Shown: positions 56,755 to 64,000 of the stretch, piece by piece
How positions within the stretch are numbered: position 1 is the first letter of the stretch
How the letters are laid out: every line of letters starts with the position of its first letter
Origin: Rhizoctonia solani
Lineage: Eukaryota; Basidiomycota; Agaricomycetes; Cantharellales; Ceratobasidiaceae
DNA length: 64,000 bases
Direction: 5' to 3'
Assembly (NCBI RefSeq): GCF_016906535.1
Contig: NC_057373.1
Location: forward strand, 2,790,001 to 2,854,000
Notes under the pieces: generated by a model
Told to the model about the DNA's origin: nothing
Databases searched by the model: none
What the model saw: the letters and a program-made list of their open reading frames with translations, nothing else
Position numbers and translations under genes: made by a program

Positions 56755-58202
56755 ATCACACCATCACGATTCGACATCGCCCTCCATTTTCTCCCCCTAT
56801 GCGCTGTTTTCGTTTGCTATGAGGTTCTTTCGGTATCCGGGTTAATACTGGGTTAATGAGTTGTGTGTAACGATTTGGCGGTAGGGGGGAGGTCTGTTTA
56901 TCCACTATTCATTCTGTTCAACTTTGCTTTGGGTAGCTTTCATTTGATCAACATGTACAATACCATCACAACTTGACAAATCCAAAAAAAAATTGTACCT
57001 GTAAAGCTTAGGCCCAGTGCGGCCATGTTTTCATGAGAGTCGTACTTATAAAGTTGGCGACGAAAGTCATCACACTGTATTTTGGAATCCAGACGGCTGG
57101 ATTAGCGACAAATCTTCAATATCTTCTAATTCGTCTCTCCAGTTGAATGAAATGTTGTATATATGCAATTCACTGGGCATGGAGATCTTCCCCTATTACG
57201 TGTCGTGGCTTGACCTTAAAAACTGACTCTATACACTTCGGCATAGTCCGTTTGTGTCAGTGTTCGTATTCTTGCCCGGCCATCGTTTTGTCTAGAACGT
57301 ACGGGTCGTGTCGAATAGAATGACGTGATTAATTAAATAATTCCTTTATCCATGCAGATCACCCACTCGAACACTGAATTCTGCTTACCTACTGTCGTGC
57401 GCCGCAATTGCAAGGTCCGCGTACCATGCATAGCAAACGCCCTGGTCCGAGCCCGAAGGTTCTCTCTTTGATCGACGAAGTAAGATATCTCGCCGCATGT
57501 CAATCCTTTCGTGATTCCTCGGAGTTGCCTGACATTTCGAGTTATTCACGTGCCAACTCGGTGTCCATAGACTCGCTCATTTTGGCAGGTATAGAAGTGG
57601 GTTTACGGCGGGTTATATCTCATAGTGTCCTATTGGCTCGTTGCAAACGGGCCAAAATAGTTAAACCCTCATATTTCCGTTCAAAAATGCCTGTCTTCCT
57701 AATGATATTTCCTACTTGTTTTGTCTATCCGGATGAATAAAGGCAAATCCGCATGGGCGTAGTTCCTTAGGGAAAGTGGATATAAACGAGCAGAGAGAAC
57801 CGATAGATGCATAGAATGACCCCAAATATTCTCAGCAGTTGCGCTCCGAGATCAACCAACGCTGATTCGGGGTATATCGAGTCCAAAGCGAGCGCATCGT
57901 CGGTGGGACAGAATTCTGAACTCTTTGCTTTGTGACCCGATGAATTCCCATCTTTTCTTCGTCAAGACAGTTTTGTCCAATTAGGGTGCCAATGTACTTT
58001 AATAGTAGTCGGGCGTATTCCCGAATACGAGGGACACCAGTGGGGCACCCTATATGCGATGAATGCGAAACGGAGCGACCCATTACTGACATATCTTCCA
58101 ACGTGTATATAGCGCAAGCCCCACTTAAGCGGAGCTAACAGCTTTGGACCAATTCCCCCCGGTCGCATATCCTCATTCACTGTAATTCTTTTTTAGTAAA
58201 TT
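56755..58202. other. 1.45 kb intergenic region before the homeodomain-like gene
   Basis: No exon chain or domain recognised. A short open frame at about 57426-57740 (MHSKRPGPSPKVL) has no family match and is not called as a gene. The right end is the promoter of the homeodomain-like gene. Confidence 0.5.
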
Positions 58203-60063
58203 ATGGCTGGATCAAAACGGTGAGTCACTTCCGGCCATAACTGATATAAATGCTGACTGTACACGCATACCTAGGGCATATAGTCGCGTTCAAGAGGGCC
58301 CCTGGATGCCTGTTAATGTCAGTGAGATTGGGATAGTAGGTTCAGCCTTTTTGCGTGCGGATCGCATTAATAAAGCGCGAGCAGAAACGGCCTCGCGTGG
58401 CGCTGACTACTCATGGCGCATCATACACGAGCCTTCCTTGGATTCGTACGAACAACCTACCAGTGACCCCAGAGGAAGGCACTCTAATCGCTGCAACCTA
58501 CACTAGCGACAAGTGTTGGGAATCATTGCCACCTGCTCTTTCCACTGCCCCCTTGTATCCGCGTCCAATAAACCTCCCCCAATGCCAAGCTGCAACGTCG
58601 TTACCAACACGTTGCATATCCGCGCCCCCCTCTGGACCAATTCCTCTTTCAGAGCCCACGAGGCGCTCTTCTCTCGTCGAAACCTTGGTGCGTCCGAATC
58701 CAATTCGGCGAGACAGCGCACCTACACCGTTCTTGCCTTCACTTGCGTCGGCCACTGTACCTGTTTGCCGAACCGCTTTCGGCGACTCTTATTTTTCGTC
58801 TTCGCCGACCTCGGGCTCGGGCTCAACGACCAGTAGTATCGTCTCAGGGCCTGCTAGCCCGGTGACTATAGGTCGCACGAGTGGTGCTGCGGACCAGCGT
58901 CTCGCGCAATTTGCCCGGTGTAATGTGCAAAACGGAAAGCTTGGCGAATGGACGACCGAGAAGAAGGATATTCTATGCGCATATTTCCTTACCAATTCAT
59001 TTCCGAATATGAATCAGCGAGAAGCGCTGGGGCGACAAGTCAAGCTCGAGGCGAGTTCTTCTCTCCCAGATTAATGTGATTAATGCTAATCGAGTGCTTA
59101 TATGCGTCCATTTATAGACATCCCAGGTGTCTAAATTCTTTTCCCGTACTCGGTCGGAGATCAAGTATGCTCGTACGACTTTGGAACACCTTGAAGAACA
59201 GGCGACCTTTGGAATGAGGCTCGTCAACGATAATGGCTTCGTCATCCCCTACGAGCTCGGCGCCGATGCCAAGCCGAACCCTAGACGTGGCCGGGGGCGT
59301 GGACGTGGGCGTGGAAGGGGCCGAGGACGTGTGGATGACCAGGGGAAAGCACGAGGAGGTGGTCGGGCCGATTCGGTGTGCTCGGACGCCGATAAACTTG
59401 ACGCTATCGCAGAATCGTTCGACTCACACTCACGACCCGGGTCTGATCACGTTGGTTCCCCTAATACAGTCGATATTCGCGGAGGATCCGACTCAACGCT
59501 GGGTTCAGGGATAATTCCTTCCTCGGTTCGAGAAGCTGCCCGTAGCTTGATGTCCATATCCTCTGCTGTGTATCACTCCACGCAGACTCAAGGAGTGCGT
59601 CCTGATAGAATTGATATCACCTCCACCTACGCTTCCACCAAGGTATCCTCCACCCGTTCTCCAGGGTTCAAACATGGGCCGCCGTCCAACCGAGTCAAGA
59701 TAGTAGCTGGGGTGAACACGGCTGCTACCGTTCCATGCAACACACCGGGCTACCCTATCCTCCCCGATCGTCAAACTGCATCACTGTTTGGACCGGACGC
59801 TAGGAGGCTTCCTAGCCCAAACCCATCTATACTGCGCGGGCACTCGGGCAGCCATGGCCTTGGGGCAGGTTCTCTCACGAGCGCCAATCAGTTAGCTAGT
59901 GGGGATGGGGCCTCAGTCAAAGTAGGTTTAATCAGATAATGTCTCTCGACGATCCCTCCTGAGTGTGATATGCTATTTCGTTTCTCTTCTCTAGCCGATC
60001 AACGTGGATTCGTTGTCCCTCGCGGTAGATGTCTTTTTGGGTGCCACCACCTTGGCAAGGTGA
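58203..60063 (+). CDS. Homeodomain-like DNA-binding protein
   Basis: Exon 1 is MAGSKR (ATG 58203-58205). Exon 2 reads AYSRVQEGPWMPVN; a 67 nt intron (donor GTCAGTGAG, branch ATTAAT) joins it to KRPRVALTTHGASYTSLPW in phase. A Ser/Pro-rich stretch then leads to EWTTEKKDILCAYFLTNSFP, NMNQREALGRQVKLE, an intron, and TSQVSKFFSRTRSEIKYART. The spacing of helices 1-3 matches a homeodomain, but the usual recognition motif WFxNxR reads KFFSRTR. An Arg/Gly repeat (RGRGRGRGRGRGR) follows. The last exon is probably PINVDSLSLAVDVFLG ending at 60061-60063, giving about 540 residues. It is a likely nuclear regulator, but DNA binding is inferred. Confidence 0.6.
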
Positions 60064-60826
60064 AAGACCTTGCGGCCGGAAGCCGTTGTTTTTTGTATCT
60101 ATTTTTAATACTTCACCTATCCATCCCGGGGTGGGCCGAGCCCTTTTGATACTTCCGGGACCATCAAAGACAGATCCAGGTTCTCATTCGTTCTACATAT
60201 TTATTCCAATTTATGATTGATATTGTTTATCTCCTGTCTGGAGCATTCTTTTTTCCCAATCTGGCCTAATTTGTAGCATGAGCCGCGGGATGTATGTATG
60301 CATCCATATGTGCTCGAGTTTATTCATTCGCTTGCAACGAAAAGTTCGAACTCAGCCCTGCTGATCTATTGTTTGGCCGCTCCACGGACACAACAACCGG
60401 CAATCTAGTCGCCACGCGTCGTCGGCATCCGGAAATAAATGACTCGGGAGTCACGTGCGCCTGCTTTAGTTGGCTGAGTAAGGCTCATGTCGCTTTGAAA
60501 GCGGTGGCAGAATATACCAGAATATGAGAGGAGGGGGGAGGAGGAAAGGAGTAGCAATGCAGTGAGGATTGGGAGCCTTTAATAGACTCCGCAAGTAAGG
60601 AATTCGGGAAATTCCCGGGATCAAGAGGGGGCGTGATATGGCTGTGGGTCCCCCATCGGGTCCTTGAAGGATCTGTAAGCCCAGACAAGAATCTGTAGCG
60701 GACCACCACCACCTATCCTCCGCCAACTCTCGCATATATCGTTTTCTGCTGCATCTCAGCATCTTTCTCTCTCGTTGACAGTCACTGGCTGATACTTGCA
60801 TAAGTTCTATATTCTCCCCAATCCCA
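60064..60826. other. Intergenic region with YAP1-type gene promoter
   Basis: 763 bp. The left part is the 3' flank of the homeodomain-like gene; the right part contains a purine-rich tract (60520-60560) and the leader of the bZIP gene. A CACGTG is present at 60453-60458. No gene recognised. Confidence 0.5.
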
Positions 60827-62860
60827 ATGGCATTCGACGCACAGGCGCTATGGGACCTTACCAGCCCTATCACGATGCCGTCGATGAGTGACAACGACTT
60901 TCTTATGCTACTCGAGAAACAGATGCAAGCCGCACATCCTACCTCTGGGAACGCTACTACGGCGACCGCTGACGGCCAGCAGGGCTTTTCAAATATCAAT
61001 CCCATGGTTGCCCCCTCCTCGGTCATGGCCCCACCGCCCGTTCCCGCTGACACAATGTCGCCCCCACTTACTGATGAATCAAGTCCCAGTCCTCCCGGCA
61101 CCAACAACGATAGTACTGTCGGCGATGGCTCTAAGCGCAAGGCTTCCCGAGATGACTCTCAAGACGTCGAGGGCCAACCACGCAGCAAGGTCCAGCACAA
61201 GGCCAATGACGATAGCGTCAATTCACAAACTACAGGTAGCTCCTTGCTTCTTTCTGCGCTTGCTGCGGCTCTTGGCCGTCGCCTGCCGTGCATTTCGACT
61301 GCTTATTAACATTATATAATACACCTAGACGAGCCTACCAAGAAGCCCCCCGCTCGTCGCAAGAGTGGCGGAAACGCAAACGTTAGCGACGAAGGCCGTC
61401 TGGCCAAACGTAAAGAACAAAACCGAGCTGCTCAACGTGCATTCCGCGATCGGAAGGAGAAACATGTCCGAGATGTATGTCACCCCCCTTATCGCCTGAT
61501 TGAAGTTCTCTGTCTAATATTGAAGCTTCAATAGCTCGAGGAAAAGATTCAGGAGCTCGAGCAAAAGTTCAACACCTCGGAGTCTGAAAACACTAACCTC
61601 AAGGATCTGCTTAAGAGGTATACACATTTTATCCCTGTGATGCTTGGCGGAATGCTCATATCCGATCACAGGCTACAAAACGAAAACATGATGCTCAAAC
61701 AGTCCGCGTTCACTTTCGAGTTTGCCCCATCCGAAAAGTCGAGTAATCAGATGGCTACATCCCCGACGGCGAATACCACCAGTAGTTTATCGAGCTCTGG
61801 CACTAACCCCTTTACCTCACCGTCTCATTCACAGTCGAGTGCATCCCCGGAGTCGACAACAGCCAACTATGTCTCCAAGAGCCCTAACAACTCGCTCTTT
61901 TCCACCAACAACACGCCTTCACCCAACCTAAACGCCCGCTCTAGCTCTCAAGACAACGTCACCTTCAACTCGGCTGGGATAATGACATTCAGCAATCCCT
62001 CGACTGCTCAACCTACTCCTATAACTCCCGCATTGTCAGTGTCGTCGCCCGGGGCCGGCCCATCCTCGATCTCTCAGAACGCATTTAACCAGGGCTCCCT
62101 ATTTACGTCATACCGCGACCCGTCGGCATCTTACAGCCTTGGTCATCCATTTGGCGACTTTAATGCCTTTGGCACTCCTTCCAACGGTGGGATTGCGGAA
62201 GACTTTGGGATGGATTTTGGCATAGATATGTCTAGTATCAGCAATCACGACCTAGGTGCTTTTGGACTCGGCAATGACTTTGACGATTTGTTCGGTGGAC
62301 AGCTGGGCGCGCTTGACGGGACAAACTCCTATGGTGGGGTAGGATCCATAGGCAGCCCTTCGTCAGCGGGAGTGATGACCAGTGCACCAACGCCCCAAAC
62401 CACGAGCACTTCGGCCGCACCTACCCCAGCATCTACCCAGCCCCCCTTGATCATCGATGGTTTACCCAGCGCAGGCGAATCGGCGCGTGTCGAGTGCTCG
62501 ATAAAGGCGCCCTCTGCCAGCGACTGGAGGCGCTGTCCCAAGACAAAACAAGATTTTGTTGAATTGGTCCGGAGGGATAGCAGCAATCAGCCGAGCACTT
62601 TTGGTCCCCCTCTCACCAGTGATGACAAGGCACAAATCGAGCAAGATTGGCAACAGTTTACCCAGCGTCCCGAGTTGAAGGTAATTATTTCTGATGGAAT
62701 CAAATGAGGCGTGGACTAACTATCCATAAAGGAACTCGACGTGGATCACCTGTGTTACGAACTTTTTGACAAGGCACAATGCACTGAACTTAAGACACGT
62801 ATGAAGCAGTCGATGATGCGTATAGCCAAGGACATGGCCGGCGGACAAAATCCAGCTTAG
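60827..62860 (+). CDS. YAP1: YAP1/PAP1-type bZIP transcription factor
   Basis: Five exons, about 600 residues. The N-terminus (MAFDAQALWDLTSPITMPSM) is acidic and Pro-rich. The basic region is RLAKRKEQNRAAQRAFRDRK followed by EKHVRDLEEKIQELEQKFN: the NxxAQxxFR signature is specific to the Yap1/Pap1 family. A leucine zipper runs over exons 3 and 4 (LEEKIQELEQK, LKDLLKR, LQNENMMLK). A long Ser/Thr/Asn-rich region with many FG-like segments follows, then a C-terminal Cys-rich part: VECSIK, RRCPKTKQDF and HLCYELFDKAQC. Yap1 factors mediate oxidative-stress and drug responses; a cysteine-rich domain normally masks an export signal. No cysteine occurs before residue ~480, so the n-CRD seems to be missing. 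ATG is 60827-60829, stop 62858-62860. Confidence 0.85.
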
Positions 62861-63212
62861 TCTGCCATCCGTCTGTGACCACATTCGATTAGAATAGCCA
62901 TGTGTATTTTCTGTCTTGCATCGAGTCTGTATCTTCACAATCTTGTGCTTTCGTTTCACATTTCTGTCTGGCCGGCTACTCCAGTTTGTAATCTAACATT
63001 CATGGATAGGTTGCTATGCAGCGGAGTATGGTTTATTTTGATTTAGTCAATAATGTATCATATTAGGTGTTCTTGCTCAATGCCATTGTCGCGTAAAAAC
63101 CCGCACCTTTTTTAACAAACAGAACCAGTTCATATTCAAAAATCCAAGAATATACATGATACGTGTAACCGATAACCGATAAATCTACAGTATAAACCCC
63201 CTTGCCTTTTCT
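62861..63212. other. Convergent region between YAP1-type gene and GET3
   Basis: 352 bp of 3' flanks from both genes, AT-rich; no other feature seen. Confidence 0.5.
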
Positions 63213-63929
63213 CTACTGGACGGGCACATAGGGTTCCACGAGCATCTTTGAGAATGACTTGAGTTTCTCAGGCCCTCTGACTTCTTCGGTCAGAAGTGGG
63301 AGGGTGATGATATGAAAGAATTCATCGTAAAGTTCATGCGCTTCGGCAAGATATTTTTGCTGCATATTGTATCGCACATTGCAGTGCTCGCAGTCCGATG
63401 CTATGTAATGTCGTTAGTGTTGAGGGTTCTATGCGTGGAACCGAGCCAACTCACTTTTCTTCGGGAAGAGCAATTGATTCACCACAATGTTATGCGTGTC
63501 AATACCATATGTGGTTAGCTCCTGGACAAGTCGCTCCGTCTCATAAAGCGACAAGAATTCAGAAATGCACACGCAGACAAACGTGGTTTTTTCCTACGAT
63601 ACGTGAGCAACTTCTTCCCTACCCTACTTGGCAACCACCATTGGGCACCACAAAAACAAGAACTCACAGGATCTTTAAATTGCTGGTTGACCTCGGTGAT
63701 AATGGCCCTCATACCATCCAATTTGGCAAACATGTCTTCCTGCTGCCCTGCGCCCGGCCCGCCCATCATTGCGGATACCTGCTGGAGCATAGGTCCGAAT
63801 CGACCGGACAGGGACGAAATTTTACCCAGTGCCTTTTCTAGAACGGAGGGGAAAGATAGGAAGCGGAGAGTGTGGCCCGTCGGTGCGGTATCGAAAACGA
63901 TGACCGAGTATTCCATTGATTTGACGTGT
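63213..63929 (-). CDS. GET3: GET3 (tail-anchored protein targeting ATPase), 5' part outside window
   Basis: The last exons of the Get3/ArsA ATPase. The 5'-most visible exon reads [20 protein letters not shown] (A/switch II region DTAPTGHT) and [17 protein letters not shown]. The next exons carry [40 protein letters not shown], and then the zinc-binding motif [16 protein letters not shown] with its CxxC that forms the dimer interface. The C-terminus is [20 protein letters not shown] and the stop lies at 63213-63215. Get3 binds the C-terminal helix of tail-anchored proteins and hands them to Get1/Get2 at the ER. The P-loop (GGVGKTT) lies to the right of the window; the 63930-64000 stretch looks like intron. 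Confidence 0.9.
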
Positions 63930-64000
63930 CTATCATCCCGGAGCAATTAAATTAAGATGGAGGGGAGGAGTGAGTGAGTGAGTGGCAAGAGGGGCGATAT

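Noticed and set aside
57408..57740. 110-codon open frame (MHSKRPGPSP... from 57426)
   Set aside because: No family resemblance, no intron structure and ordinary composition; probably chance.
1..64000. CRISPR arrays, operons, ribosome-binding sites, riboswitches
   Set aside because: Spliceosomal introns and protein content show this is a fungal nuclear sequence; no such structures were seen.

Overview
The window is nuclear DNA of a filamentous basidiomycete. Nearly every gene is split by many short introns of about 45-90 nt with GT...AG ends and CTNAC-type branch points. The proteins resemble Agaricomycetes, and the best guess from the overall protein flavour (large BTB family, RING-H2 and long esterase proteins) is a Rhizoctonia/Ceratobasidium-type fungus. 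Nothing prokaryotic, no CRISPR array, no rRNA operon, no convincing tRNA and no intact transposon was seen.

Layout, left to right. (0-10.6 kb) The 5' end of a PIP-box protein that is probably MSH6, an EFM7-type methyltransferase, an RMD1/DUF155 membrane protein, LSM8, a small four-helix membrane protein, a long alpha/beta-hydrolase esterase and the DASH subunit DAM1. (10.6-13.1 kb) A gene-poor gap. (13.1-15.9 kb) A secreted-leader, seven-helix TMEM198-like protein. (16.6-22.4 kb) Four BTB/POZ genes in two back-to-back pairs. (23-31.4 kb) A PHO80-like cyclin divergent from a Polo-like kinase, then a long disordered RING-H2 protein. (31.7-34.7 kb) A second BTB array made of a dead copy and two live copies at about 1.2 kb spacing. 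(34.9-43.9 kb) A DUF1772 protein, a CDC11-type septin, the SNF2/STH1 remodeller ATPase and the purine enzyme ADE1. (43.9-53.6 kb) The kinetochore scaffold Spc7/KNL1, the PIN nuclease SWT1 and an ACO2-type mitochondrial aconitase. (55-64 kb) An aquaglyceroporin, a homeodomain-like protein, a YAP1/PAP1-type bZIP factor and the C-terminal part of GET3.

Most genes are conserved housekeeping genes. Four act in mitosis or cytokinesis (DAM1, Polo kinase, CDC11 septin, Spc7), although they are not adjacent and nothing shows that they are coordinated. The accessory part is the BTB family: six genes plus one relic within 18 kb, with different C-terminal tails (charged coiled coil, Cys-rich domain, or membrane anchor).

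A second theme is data quality. Five otherwise well-conserved genes each need exactly one extra base to restore their frame (near 14559, 20668, 22068, 25601 and 46380). The uniform direction suggests systematic single-base deletions in the assembly rather than five independent pseudogenes. Exon boundaries given here were deduced by eye from phase and conserved motifs; transcript data were not available.
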